A stretch of DNA of 64,000 bases from Afipia sp. Lineage in GTDB: Bacteria; Pseudomonadota; Alphaproteobacteria; Rhizobiales; Xanthobacteraceae. The translations under genes and the position numbers were made by a program. This document shows, piece after piece, positions 41,641 through 51,604 of the stretch. The stretch is taken from NCBI GenBank assembly GCA_024707075.1, contig JANQAK010000001.1:1696001-1760000 (forward strand), read 5' to 3'. The notes under the pieces are model-generated. The model had not been told where the DNA came from. It did not search any database and saw only the letters and a program-made list of their open reading frames with translations. The stretch's first letter is position 1, and each line of letters opens with the position of its first letter.

Positions 41641-43400
41641 TCACCGTGGCGCTCACCGGCGCCAGCATCCTGTCGCTGACCTTCGTGCCGGCTGCCGTGG
41701 CCCTCCTGGTGACCGGCAAGGTGTCCGAGCATGAGAACTGGTTCATGCGCGGCGCGCGTCATGTCTATACGCCGTTGCTTTCGGCTTCCATTCGAAACAG
41801 GTACGGCGTCGCCGTGATCGCAGCACTGTTGATCGTCGTCTGCGGGATAGCTGCCTCCCGCATGGGTGGAGAATTAATCCACAGCCTCGACGAAGGCGAT
41901 GTCTCCCTGCAGGCGATCCGGATTCCTGGTACCAGCCTTACCCAGTCGCTGGAGATGCAGGCGATGGTCGAGACGCGGATGTTGAAGATACCTGAGGTCA
42001 AGGAAGTCTTTGCGCGCACCGGCACCGCGGAGGTCGCAACCGACCTGATGCCGCCGTCGACTTCGGACGGTTACGTCATGCTGAAGCCGCGAAAAGAATG
42101 GCCCGATCCGGAGAAGTCGAAGGCCGCCGTCGTGTCCGAGATCCAGGAAGCCGCCGAAGAGATTCCGGGCAACGTCTATGAACTCTCGCAACCGATTCAG
42201 CAACGCTTCAACGAACTGATCTCGGGTGTCCGCAGCGATGTCGGCGTAAAGATATTCGGTGACGACCTCGATGTACTCGTCCAAACCGCTGCTCGAGTTC
42301 AGGCGGTCCTTCAGAACGTCCAGGGAGCGACCGACGTCAAGACCGAGCAGGCTTCCGGACTCCCGGTCCTTACCGTGAAACTCAATCGTCAGGCCTTGTC
42401 GCGATATGGAATAAATGTCGGCGACGTCCAGAACCTTGTTGAAATTGCCGTTGGCGGCAAGAACTCCGGGATGGTCTTCGAGGGTGACCGCCGTTTCAAC
42501 ATCGTCGTCCGCCTTCCGGAGCATCTGCGCTCCGATATCTCCGCGCTGAAGGCGCTTCCGGTGCCTTTGCCCCCGCTTGAGACCCCGGCAAAGGCCGTTC
42601 CTGCAGTGCTCGGTAATACTCCGTTGTCCCAGATCCGATACGTCCCGCTGTCCGAGCTTGCCCAGATTGACGTGGCGCCGGGTCCCAACCAGATCAGTCG
42701 GGAAGACGGGAAGCGGCGAATAGTCGTGACGGCGAACATAAGGAGCCGCGATCTCGGGTCCTTCGTCACCGATGCCCAGAGCCAAGTAGAGCAAAAAGTG
42801 AAGCTGCCGGCGGGTTACTGGATCGGGTGGGGCGGTCAGTTCGAACAACTGGTTTCCGCCACACAGCGCTTGACCATCGTCGTGCCGATCGCCCTGCTTC
42901 TGATCTTCCTGCTGCTCTTCATGAGCCTGGGATCGATGCCTGACGCGCTCCTGGTGTTCAGCGGCGTCCCGCTTGCCTTAACGGGCGGGATCATCGCGCT
43001 TCTGCTCCGCGGAATCCCCCTGTCGATCAGCGCCGGTATCGGCTTCATTGCATTGTCGGGCGTTGCGGTGCTCAACGGGCTCGTCATCATCACTTTCATC
43101 GAAAAGCTGCGCAACGAGGGTCATCCGCTCGTCGAAGCGGTCAGGGAAGGCGCGCTCACTCGGCTAAGGCCGGTCCTGATGACCGCACTGGTCGCGTCTC
43201 TTGGCTTCATTCCGATGGCGATAGCAACCGGTGCCGGTGCGGAAGTGCAGCGGCCGTTGGCGACCGTCGTCATCGGCGGAATCATCTCGTCGACCATCCT
43301 CACGCTGCTGGTGTTGCCCGCTCTCTACGTCCTGTTCCGGCGCGAGGACATCGAGAACGGTGAATTGAAAACGTCGGAACCGAACGGAGTGAAATCATGA
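41616..43400 (+). pseudogene. CzcA/CusA-type RND efflux pump, N-terminal 40% missing
   Basis: 594 residues corresponding to the C-terminal part of a heavy-metal RND transporter (full length about 1050). Visible features: LSLTFVPAAVALLVTGKV (TM6 end), the second periplasmic loop (YELSQPIQQRFNELISGVRS, VKIFGDDLD), and the last five or six membrane helices (MSLGSMPDALLVFSGVPLAL, GIGFIALSGVAVLNGLVIIT). The 5' part with the proton-relay helices is replaced by a porin fragment in frame. No adjacent membrane-fusion subunit is present. Not expected to pump. The stop overlaps the next start (ATGA), so the operon order was RND then a small periplasmic gene. Confidence 0.8.
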
Positions 43401-43768
43401 AATACGTTCTCCTGCTTATCGCCGCTTTGACGTTCGCCGCCCCGGCTTCGGCCGAAGAATACGAAAAAGGACCAAACGGCGGCCTCATGCTCGACGTCGC
43501 CGGCATCGACGCTGAGCTTCTTACCGCCGGTACCACCGTCACCATCAACGTCTTCGTCCCAAACAGCACAAAGCCGGTATCTACAAAGGGCTTTACTGCA
43601 GCGGTGCTCATCGCGGGCGGCAGCGGACGGGAGACGGTCACGCTCGCTCCCCAGGGCGAGAATTCGCTGAAGGGAGACGCGAAGAGTCCGATAGCTGCAG
43701 GCGCGACTATCACGTTGACCATCAAGACCGCGGACGGAAAATCCGGCCAGGCCAAATTCAAGAAGTAG
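43397..43768 (+). CDS. Periplasmic protein linked to an RND operon
   Basis: 123 residues with a signal peptide (MKYVLLLIAALTFAAPASAE). The mature domain is beta-rich with a regular strand pattern (GLMLDVAGIDAELLTAGTTV; TVTLAPQGENSLKG; AAGATITLTIKTADGKSGQA). It overlaps the RND gene by ATGA and probably acts as a periplasmic accessory of the metal efflux operon. The family is not named here with certainty. Confidence 0.7.
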   Translation: MKYVLLLIAALTFAAPASAEEYEKGPNGGLMLDVAGIDAELLTAGTTVTINVFVPNSTKPVSTKGFTAAVLIAGGSGRETVTLAPQGENSLKGDAKSPIAAGATITLTIKTADGKSGQAKFKK

Positions 43769-43938
43769 AGCGGACGCAGGCGGGAATATCAGAGGATGGG
43801 GCACATGAGTGGGAAACGCAAGCTTGCGAAGCCTGAATCGTCTGGTTTGATATCGATCAAAACATCTGAAGGAAGTTGGGCCAAATACCAAATTTGTTTC
43901 GCCCCAGGAGGAAAGCCAATGATGTGGAGAGCGCTCCG

Positions 43939-44661
43939 ATGAGAATACCTTCAGTTGGTGGCGGGTGGCCAATAAAGTGCCCCAGCGTTCAGCGAATAGT
44001 GACTACGGTGCGGCTTGGCTTATGCGCGGCCGTACTCGCGGCTGCGGGTTCGGTCGCGGGGTTCGCACAAACTCCGGGCGAAGACCCGGGACCGGGACGG
44101 TCGAGCGGCCTGCAGGCCCAGCGGATAGTGGAGGCGAAATGTGCGACCTGTCACGGAACCGACGGGAACAGCTCCGATCCGCAGTTTCCAAAACTGGCTG
44201 GACAAAACGGGACCTACCTCTATTCCCAGCTCTGGGCCTTCAAGGAAGGCACGCGCAAATCCGACGTCATGTCGGCAATCGTCACCACACTCTCCGACGC
44301 CGACATGGCAGATGCCGCGCGCTTCTACAGCCGCCAGCAGCTAAAGCCGGACACCATAAGAAACCAGCGGTTGGCGACAATCGGTGAACGTATCTTCTTC
44401 GCAGGCATGCCAGCGTGCGCCATGTGCCACGGCCCGGGCAGGCAGCGAGGTATGCCCATGATGGGGCACATGCCGATGATGGGTATGATGGGCTCCGGGA
44501 GCGCGCCGAAGCTGAATGGCCAGCATGCCGCCTATATCGTCGATCAGTTGGACCGTTTCACCGCAGGCGAGCGGCAGGGCACGGTGATGAACGAGATTGC
44601 GGCGTCACTCAGTGAACAGGAAAAGAAGGCCGTAGCCGAATTTCTATCCGGACTTCGGTGA
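43939..44661 (+). CDS. Di-haem cytochrome c (c4-like) with Met-rich loop
   Basis: 240 residues from ATG 43939, with GGAG upstream. An N-terminal signal/anchor (TTVRLGLCAAVLAAAGSVAG) precedes two class I haem sites, KCATCHG and ACAMCHGPG, the arrangement of cytochrome c4-type proteins. Between the second CxxCH and the C-terminal helix is a Met/Gly-rich loop (MPMMGHMPMMGMMGSGSAP). The protein can carry electrons to or from periplasmic oxidases; the Met loop recalls the multicopper oxidase nearby and may bind copper. It overlaps the next gene's upstream frame, but that gene is called from 44799. Confidence 0.85.
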   Translation: MRIPSVGGGWPIKCPSVQRIVTTVRLGLCAAVLAAAGSVAGFAQTPGEDPGPGRSSGLQAQRIVEAKCATCHGTDGNSSDPQFPKLAGQNGTYLYSQLWAFKEGTRKSDVMSAIVTTLSDADMADAARFYSRQQLKPDTIRNQRLATIGERIFFAGMPACAMCHGPGRQRGMPMMGHMPMMGMMGSGSAPKLNGQHAAYIVDQLDRFTAGERQGTVMNEIAASLSEQEKKAVAEFLSGLR

Positions 44662-44798
44662 AAATGTTCTCTCATTCGTGCTGGCCCGTGAGCCGGCGGA
44701 GGCGGTCGATGGACAGGAACCCTCTCGTTCTCGCTGGATTTCCGATCGTCAACCCTGGGCTTGCGAACCGTCCCATGTGCGCCGTCGGGTGGAAGCGT

Positions 44799-45167
44799 AT
44801 GTTTCGATGTTTGATCTTGTCGTCGATCGTCTTGATGACTACTGGCGTATTCGATCTGCGAGCGGAAACGCGAAAGGCGGTAATTGTCGGCCTGGGCGCC
44901 GCCACGTGCCGGCAATTCAACGAAGACATCAAATCAAATCCGCTGGTACGCAGGGACTATCTGGCTTGGGCCCAAGGTTTCATGAGCGGCATCCTGTTGG
45001 GCAGGCCGGCCGGTGTTGATGAAGGTCTCGACCTCAATCCGGGGAGCTTCGGCCTGATCGATCAGTTGCACTTCCTGGAAGATCATTGCGCGCGAAACGT
45101 TTCGACGGATTTCGCCGACGCAGTCGAGGCGCTTTACAAGCGCCTGCGAAAGGAAGGGAAGACGTGA
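44799..45167 (+). CDS. Hypothetical secreted protein
   Basis: 122 residues from ATG 44799 with a signal peptide (FRCLILSSIVLMTTGVFDL). The mature part has two cysteines (ATCRQFNEDI and LEDHCARN) that could form a disulfide, and helical segments (YLAWAQGFMSGILLG; FADAVEALYKRLRK). It resembles small Rap1a/HdeA-like periplasmic proteins in pattern only. Between the cytochrome and the P-type ATPase genes. Not recognised. Confidence 0.6.
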   Translation: MFRCLILSSIVLMTTGVFDLRAETRKAVIVGLGAATCRQFNEDIKSNPLVRRDYLAWAQGFMSGILLGRPAGVDEGLDLNPGSFGLIDQLHFLEDHCARNVSTDFADAVEALYKRLRKEGKT

Positions 45168-45238
45168 CCCCACGTCAAAGCTGCGCACATGTGTTGATAT
45201 TGATATTGCAAATGCCGCAAGGAGAAGGCTGAAAAGCG

Positions 45239-47378
45239 ATGCCCTCGACCGAAACCCTGGAACTGCGTGTGAACAATCTCGACTGTGAGAACGAGGCCGC
45301 CGCTATCCGCCGCGGCCTTGCGAATGTACCTGGTCTCCACTCCCTTGATGTCTTTCCCAAATCGGCCAGGGTGAAGCTCGCGTTCGACCCCGAGGTCACC
45401 TCCGCCGACGCTGTGACCGAATCGCTCCGCGCGCTGGGGTTCCCGCCGGTACGCAATATTGCCGAAATGGGCCCGCCGCCGCCATGGCGGAACGCGAAGG
45501 TCCTCGCCGCGGTTGGGTCGGGCGTTCTACTCGCAATCGGCTGGTTGGCGGGCATGGCCGGCGCGCCCGAACTGGCTCCGATCGTCCTCTACTGGATCGC
45601 GATGATTGTGGGCGGCTGGTTCTTCGGCCGCGAGGCTCTAAAGGAACTGGTCTACGAACGTGAAATCGGGATTGAGCTTCTTATGACGGTAGCCGCGTTG
45701 ACGGCGGCTGCGATGGGGCTTCCCGGCGAGGGAGCAACGCTCGCCTTCCTATATTCGATCTCGGAGGCGGCCGAGGGTTATACCGAGGAGCGAACGCGTT
45801 CGGCTGTCCGGGCGCTTATGAAGCTCACGCCCAAGGTGGCTATGGTGCGCCGGGACGGGCGCGAGACGGAGATGCCCGTCGAGGAACTGCAGCGCGGCGA
45901 CGTCTTCATTGTTCGCCCAGGCGAGGCAATGGCGACCGATGGGACGGTCCGCGCCGGAGAGTCCAGCGTCAACCAGGCTCCGGTCACCGGCGAAAGCGTG
46001 CCCGTCGAGAAGCGATCGGGTGACACGGTTTTTGCGGGCACGATCAACGGAGAGGCTACGCTCGAGGTCGAAGTCACTAAGGTGTTCGCCGAGAACACGA
46101 TCTCCCGGATCGTCAGGCTGGTCGAGGAGGCACAGGAACGCAAAGGAGTGGCTCAGCGGTTCATCGAGCGCTTTGGCCACTGGTATAGCCCTGCCGTATT
46201 GGCCGTCGGTATCATGCTCGCGGTTCTCGCCCCCTTGATCCTGGGCGGAGAATGGCGCGATTGGGTCACACGCGCCACCGTCTTCATCGTCGCCGCTGCG
46301 CCTTGTGCCCTCGTGATCTCGATCCCGATCACGATGGTCGCCGCGCTCGGCACCGCAGCCCGCCGTGGCGTGCTGGTGAAGGGGGGCATCTATATGGAAG
46401 AGCTCTCCAGGATCCGCGTCATCGCCTTCGACAAGACAGGGACGATTACGCGGGGCGAGCCGGATGTCACTGACATCGTCCTCTCACCTCAATGTCCATC
46501 CGCTATAGCGCCAGACGAGGCAGCATTCCTCGCGCTCGCCGCGGGCCTTGAGACGCGCAGCGAGCACCCGATTGCCCGCGCGATCGTTCGCGCGGCTCAG
46601 GCGCGCGAATTGCGACCTGTCCCGGTCGAGAACTTCAAAAGCATTGCCAGGGGCCGGCGCAACCGCGCAGCTTGCAGATGCCTCTGGTCAAGCCATTTAT
46701 TTAGGCAATCCGGCCCTGTTTGAATCGCGGCTTCACGTCAGCCTCGCGCCTTTGACGACGGAGATTAGTCGGTGTCAGGCGGAGGGAAAGACGGTGGTTA
46801 TTGTCGGAACGGCCGATGGCCCTTTTGGTCTGATCGCAGTGCAAGACACGATCCGGCCCAATGCCGCGGAAGCGATCAAGCAGCTCCGGCGGGCCGGCAT
46901 CGACCGCACCGTGATGCTCACCGGCGACACGCCGGAAGTCGCCCGAATAGTGGCCGCGCGTGCCGGGATCGACGAGTTCTTCGCGAACCTCTCGCCCGAG
47001 GACAAGGTCGCCAAGGTGCGCGAGCTTGTAGCGCGGCATCATCATGTGGCCATGGTCGGCGACGGCATCAACGATGCGCCGGCGCTCGCCGAAGCCCAGG
47101 TCGGAATGGCGATGGGGACCGCCGGCACCGACGTGGCGCTCGAGACCGCCGACGTGGCGCTCATGGCGGACAACCTCGAAAAGATCGCCGAGGCGCTCCG
47201 TCTCGCCAATCGGGCGAACTTGCTCGTGCGGCAGAATCTCGTTCTCTCGAGCGTGATCATTGGGGGGCTCGTCGTCGGTGCGCTTGCCGGCCTGCTGTCG
47301 CTTCCGGTCGCTGTCCTGGCACACGAGATCAGTGAATTTATCGTAATCGCAAACGGCCTCCGGATGCTGCGCGCGTGA
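45239..47378 (+). pseudogene. P1B-type heavy-metal ATPase (APC motif), frameshifted
   Basis: Starts at ATG 45239 with a HMA-like domain lacking the CxxC pair (LELRVNNLDCENEAAAIRRG has a single Cys). The TGES actuator motif (APVTGESVPV), the membrane motif AAPCALVIS (CPC is replaced by APC) and the phosphorylation site FDKTGTIT follow. At about 46655 an extra base in GCCAGGGGCC shifts the frame; the first frame stops at 46723, while the other frame carries IYLGNPALF, GDGINDAPALAEAQ and the last helices to 47378. Restored, it is about 712 residues, a Cd/Zn/Co-type pump. Metal specificity cannot be told from an APC motif by eye. Confidence 0.8.
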
Positions 47379-47572
47379 GAACGATCTGCCCCGTGAGCAG
47401 GTCTAGCAGGAGCGGGCAGTAAGGACGGAAAGGCAGGTGGCTGTTAAACAGCCGGGCGAGGGCAATGCAGAAAATCGAACTGTCTGCGCGCAAATTGAGC
47501 CAGATCAAGCTACAGCGCAGGGCCTGTGGCCAGATATGACGCATTGGCCGATCCTGAAGAAGGAGGAATTAA
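47379..47572. other. Intergenic, promoter of the Gly/Met/Tyr-rich gene
   Basis: About 190 bp with no gene. An AAGAAGGAGGAATTAA ribosome-binding site closes it just before 47573. Nothing else can be supported. Confidence 0.4.
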
Positions 47573-47872
47573 ATGCGCAAAATGGCTCTGAGCGGACTTT
47601 GCGCTGTTGTGGCACTGGCTCTGATTGCAGTTGCGAGCACAGCCCATGCTCAACAGTACTATGGCGATTATGGTGGCTGGCATGGCCCGGGGATGATGGG
47701 GTACGGCATGATGGGACCCGGTATGATGCACGGCTATGATTACGGCTACGGCCCCGACATGATGTATGGACCGGGCTACCGCGACTACGTCCCGCGACGT
47801 GGCTGGCATGGTCGCTATTACCGGCACCACCAATACGATCATCGATACGGTTACCATTGCTGCGGTTGGTAG
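47573..47872 (+). CDS. Small secreted Gly/Met/Tyr/His-rich protein
   Basis: 99 residues with a signal peptide (ALSGLCAVVALALIAVASTAHA) and a low-complexity mature part rich in G, M, Y and H (GPGMMGYGMMGPGMM near 43-57; HGRYYRHHQYDHRYGYHCCG near the end). Such composition suits copper or silver binding in the periplasm; a related Met-rich gene lies at 63335. A strong AGGAGG site precedes the ATG. The role is inferred from composition and context. Confidence 0.7.
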   Translation: MRKMALSGLCAVVALALIAVASTAHAQQYYGDYGGWHGPGMMGYGMMGPGMMHGYDYGYGPDMMYGPGYRDYVPRRGWHGRYYRHHQYDHRYGYHCCGW

Positions 47873-48011
47873 ATGGAGTAGGCCTCACGAAGGATCCCTA
47901 GTTGCCCAGTCTCGGCTCGCATGCATCTCGCGGTCAGTTCATTTGTCTCGAAGCGCTAGACTGAAAGCGACGAGTTCATCCAGGAATTTGGGTAATGTTG
48001 CGGTGGTAGTG

Positions 48012-48785
48012 ATGGAAGTACACCTCAAGTCGACGCGGCTCCTGGACTTCGAGTCTCAGGCCATTCGCAGCTTGGTCCAGGCTCGATCTTGGATGCGGAT
48101 TCCGGAGCAGGAACGCATTGGCGCAGTTTATGATTTCGTCCGGGATTGCATCGCCTTGGGTTACAACGAGTCCGACGACCTGCCGGCGTCGCGCGTGCTG
48201 GCCGATGGCTACGGGCAGTGCAATACCAAGGCCACGTTGTTGATGGCGTTGCTGCGCGCATGTGGAATCCCGTGCCGCCTTCACGGCGCCACGATTCACA
48301 AACGATTGCAGAAGGGTGTCGTCAGCGGACTATTCTATCGTCTGGCCCCGACCGATATCGTGCACAGCTGGGCCGAGGTGTTCCACCAGGGCCAGTGGAT
48401 TGCCTTGGAAGGTGTGATCCTCGATCTCGATTATCTGTCAGGATTACGGGCCATGCTGCCTCCCGCGACTCGCGCGTTCGTTGGATTCGCCGTCGGGACC
48501 GACGATCTCAGGGACCCGCCCGTCGCCTGGAATGGAGCCGACACCTTCATCCAGATAAAAGGGGTGAATCGCGACTTCGGTGTTTATGATGACCCGGACA
48601 GCTTCTACGCCAAGCGGGGGACCAACTTGCGCGGCATTCGACGCCTGCTCTTCAAATTCGTCGTCCGACACGTGATGAATGCCAAAGTCCGCTCGATCCG
48701 GGCCTCTTCGAGTTCACACGTTACAGCCGCGTCGGCTAACAAGGGCGTGACGACCAGCCCCGGCGGGTCGCCGCAATTGCAATGA
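48012..48785 (+). CDS. Transglutaminase-like cysteine protease-fold protein
   Basis: 257 residues from ATG 48012. The transglutaminase triad is visible: Cys in DGYGQCNTKATLLMALLRA (about 78), His in IVHSWAEVFHQGQW (about 121) and Asp in LEGVILD (about 138). The N-terminus EVHLKSTRLLDFES recurs at 61740 as a remnant of another copy. Transglutaminase-like domains are often proteases or amide-transferring enzymes. The stop overlaps the rhodanese gene (ATGA), so the two act together. Substrate unknown. Confidence 0.8.
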   Translation: MEVHLKSTRLLDFESQAIRSLVQARSWMRIPEQERIGAVYDFVRDCIALGYNESDDLPASRVLADGYGQCNTKATLLMALLRACGIPCRLHGATIHKRLQKGVVSGLFYRLAPTDIVHSWAEVFHQGQWIALEGVILDLDYLSGLRAMLPPATRAFVGFAVGTDDLRDPPVAWNGADTFIQIKGVNRDFGVYDDPDSFYAKRGTNLRGIRRLLFKFVVRHVMNAKVRSIRASSSSHVTAASANKGVTTSPGGSPQLQ

Positions 48786-49306
48786 GAGCATCCGTGACTG
48801 AACTGCTCAAAATCGTCGGCGACGCGACGAAGGTCACCATCAGCACCCCGGCTGGCCCCGTTGAGATCGTCCGGACGAAGAACGACATGCAGCTCATCAA
48901 GGGTGTGCTGCAGGCGATCATTCCCGTCGCGGGGGTTCGGCCGATCGGCGAGCTTGAAGTCCTTGACGCGCTCAAAGGCCGTGATTTCCGTGTCGTCGAT
49001 ATGCGAGAACCCAAGTGGCGTCTCAAGTCGCCCATTCCGGGCAGCATTTCGATCCCCTATAACGAAATCACGCAACGACTGGACGAGTTGGGCTGCACGA
49101 GAAAAGGGGCCGGGTGGGACTGTGCGGGAGCGACGAACATGGTCGCTTTCTGCAACGGGCCGGCCTGTCCGCAGAGCCCCACCGCCATCCGTGCCATGGT
49201 GCATGAAGGATTTTCGGCTGAGCGGATTCATTACTATCGCGGCGGCATGCAGGACTGGCTGGTTCTCGGATTGACCGCGACGGCCGTGCCGGCGGCTGAA
49301 GCGTAG
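48782..49306 (+). CDS. Rhodanese-domain protein
   Basis: 174 residues. A rhodanese fold is shown by VVDMREPKWRLKSPIPGSIS, then the active loop FCNGPACPQSPTAI with the sulfur-carrying Cys (about 127) and YYRGGMQDWLVLGL at the end. The N-terminal 50 residues form a separate helical region. Rhodaneses move sulfane sulfur. It is translationally coupled to the transglutaminase-like gene by an ATGA overlap. A sulfur-handling role matches the trxC/DUF2892/ArsR cluster. Confidence 0.85.
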   Translation: MRASVTELLKIVGDATKVTISTPAGPVEIVRTKNDMQLIKGVLQAIIPVAGVRPIGELEVLDALKGRDFRVVDMREPKWRLKSPIPGSISIPYNEITQRLDELGCTRKGAGWDCAGATNMVAFCNGPACPQSPTAIRAMVHEGFSAERIHYYRGGMQDWLVLGLTATAVPAAEA

Positions 49307-49423
49307 AAATGCGATGATATCCCGCTGTTATTGCGGCAGTCCTACCGACCGGGGCGCGTGAAAAGGTCGAACTTCTCATCGCCTTACGAGCCTGATGCCG
49401 TTCCGGCGGCATTCTCCTACTTC

Positions 49424-50967
49424 GTCGACCGTGAAGAACTCTTAACCGCTTGAGCGGGAATCGATTTTCCCTGGCTGCAAGTATTCGTTTTTGCCAGTTT
49501 TGGCGGGATGGGCACAGGTTTTCTTGCAAATTGATTTGGCGTTGGTGTCGTGATTCTATCGACGTTGCGAAGCAGCAGCGGAGGTCGGGATGCGACCGAA
49601 AGAGCGTCGGGAGAGCGGGCAGAAAGATCTGTTCAAGGCCAGGCTGGATCAGATTGTGGATCTCGACCATGCGTTAGTGAAACCGGCACGCGCGGTGGAT
49701 TGGCGGTTTCTCGAAGATCGGTTTGGCGCTGTTTATGACGACGATCCCGGCCGGCCGCCGTTGCCGACACGGCTGATGGCGGGGCTGGCCATCTTGAAAC
49801 ACATGCGCAATCTTTCTGACGAGGTGCTGTGCGAGCGCTGGGTGGAGAACCCGTATTATCAGCTGTTCTGCGGCGAAGAGTTTTTCCAGCACCGGCTGGT
49901 GTTCGATCGGTCATCGCTGACGCGCTGGCGGCAGCGCATGGGCGAAGAGGAAGTTGGCGGCGCTGGTGCAGGAAAGCCTCGCATCCGCCATCCGCATGGG
50001 TGCAGCCAGGCCGGCCGACTTCACCGAGGTCATTGTGGATACCACCGTGCAGGAGAAGGCGATCAGCTTCCCGACAGATGCCAGGCTGATGCATCGGGCC
50101 CGCGAGCGGCTGGTGCGTTTGGCGCGGGCGAGAGGCATCAAGCTTCGCCAGTCCTATGCGCGGGTTGGCAAGTTCGCCCTGATCAAGCACCAGCGCTACG
50201 CTCATGCGAAACAGTTCAAACGCGCGAACAAGGCGTTGCGCCGGATCAGAACCCTGCTGGGCCGCGTTATACGTGATATCAGGCGCAAGATCGCCGATAA
50301 CCCCTCCCTCGATGATACCTTCGCCTTGCCGCTGTCGCTGGCCCATCAGGTTCGCGATCAGCGTCAACGGCAGCGCGGCAAGAAGATCTACTCGTTGCAT
50401 GCGCCAGAGGTCGAATGCATTGGCAAGGGAAAAGCCCACAAGCCTTACGAGTTTGGGGTCAAGGTGAGCGTCGCGACGCCGGTCAACCGCTGCAAGGGCG
50501 GCCAGTTCGTGCTGCACGCCAAGGCGCTGCCGGGCAATCCCTATGATGGCCACACCCTGGCAGTCGTCATTCCCGAGATCGAGGCGAGCGTCGGCGCAAG
50601 CCTGACGAAGATCGTCACCGACGCCGGATATCGCGGGCACAACGCGTCGAAGGAAAAGGCGTTCAAAGTTTACGTTGCGGGCCAGAAACGCGGTCTGTCC
50701 TCCGCCATCAAGCGCGCATTCCGGCGCCGGTCCGCCGTCGAACCCGTAATAGGCCACCTCAAGAACGAGCACCGCATGGGTCGCAACCATCTCGCCGGAA
50801 GCCGCGGTGATGCCGCAAACGCTGTCCTCGCCGCTGCGGGCTACAACTTCAGGCTCCTGTTCCTATGGATCAGCATTTTGTGCGCCTGGTTCAGCGCAAC
50901 CATCTACCGAAACCGACAACTGTCAGAAATCCCTCAGCCCGGATGAACGGCGTTCTTCACGGACGAC
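49424..50967 (+). mobile_element. IS5-family-like element with 16-bp ends and 6-bp target duplication
   Basis: Left end GTCGACCGTGAAGAAC (49424-49439) and right end GTTCTTCACGGACGAC (50952-50967) are inverted with one mismatch. Directly outside both lies TACTTC (49418-49423 and 50968-50973), a 6-bp target duplication. Length is 1544 bp with a single transposase region. It inserted at the very end of the Met-rich gene at 50967, leaving its stop codon intact. Confidence 0.85.
49590..50946 (+). pseudogene. IS5-family transposase split by a frameshift
   Basis: The first frame begins MRPKERRESGQKDLFKARLD and carries the N-terminal domain (RPPLPTRLMAGLAILKHMRN; FDRSSLTRWRQRMGE). At about 49945-49955 an extra G breaks it. 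The second frame continues LAALVQESLASAIRMGAARP, with the DDE region (FTEVIVDTTVQEK; KIVTDAGYRGH; SAVEPVIGHLKNEHRM). Restored length is about 450 residues. Some IS5 members use programmed frameshifting, but no slippery heptamer is apparent, so this copy is probably inactive or carries a sequence error. Confidence 0.8.
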
Positions 50968-51416
50968 TACTTCAGTTTCGCGGTCAGCGTAATCCTGCCG
51001 CTGGCAGCCAGCCGATTGAGAAGATATAGTGTGCTGTCTTCGGTGATCTTGAGTGCCGCTGCCAACTCCGCCGTATCCGCACCGTTTGCAAGGATGCCGA
51101 GAGCCTTGACCTCGAGTTCTGTCAGCCATTCGCGGAAGGCCTGCTGCAGTTCGGATGTCGCATACACGGCGAGCGCATTTGTTTGCCGAACGGAGCTTAT
51201 CATCTCGGCGCACATGCCCATCATCTTCAGCATCGGCGGTTTGTCTTCCCCATCGGGCATCTGACCCATCATTTTCTGCATCATGGCCATCGGGCCGCCG
51301 GGGTGATCCGCCTGGCTACCCATTTTTTCGGTCATTTCCTTCATTCCCTTGGGCATGGGTTTCTTAGCGGATCGGCTCTTGCTTCCGCGGGACCCCGTCG
51401 CTTTTTGCCTTTTCAT
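50967..51416 (-). CDS. Met-rich regulator-like protein with C-terminal winged helix
   Basis: 149 residues from ATG 51416 with AGGAG nine bases upstream; a longer frame to 51542 is unlikely. The N-terminal half is Lys/Ser/Met-rich (PMAMMQKMMGQMPDGEDKPP, MLKMMGMCAEMISS) and the C-terminal 70 residues look like a winged helix (GADTAELAAALKITEDSTLY, LLNRLAASGRITLTAK). This could be a metal-responsive DNA-binding protein. The IS element abuts its stop codon. Not a family I can name. Confidence 0.6.
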   Translation of the reverse strand: MKRQKATGSRGSKSRSAKKPMPKGMKEMTEKMGSQADHPGGPMAMMQKMMGQMPDGEDKPPMLKMMGMCAEMISSVRQTNALAVYATSELQQAFREWLTELEVKALGILANGADTAELAAALKITEDSTLYLLNRLAASGRITLTAKLK

Positions 51417-51604
51417 CGTGCGCTCCTGTGCGAATAGAAGGTTCGTGCCAATATCGCTCCGCTTCGGTAACGCGGATTGCGCTGGATCAATCTGGCGCTG
51501 CGTGGCTAAGCGACATGCTCGATGCCCCTTGATGCACGTCAAATCGAGCGGAATGGCTTAGTCCATTATGGCCGAGTAACCGAAATTCGTAATGGTAGCA
51601 ATCA

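Noticed and set aside
41874-42848. A long minus-strand frame opposite the RND gene
   Set aside because: The plus strand carries clear RND membrane motifs; the minus reading is a GC-rich antisense frame.
49590-50946. Programmed frameshift of the IS5-type transposase
   Set aside because: The break does not lie at a typical heptamer and restoring it needs removal of one base in the coding core.
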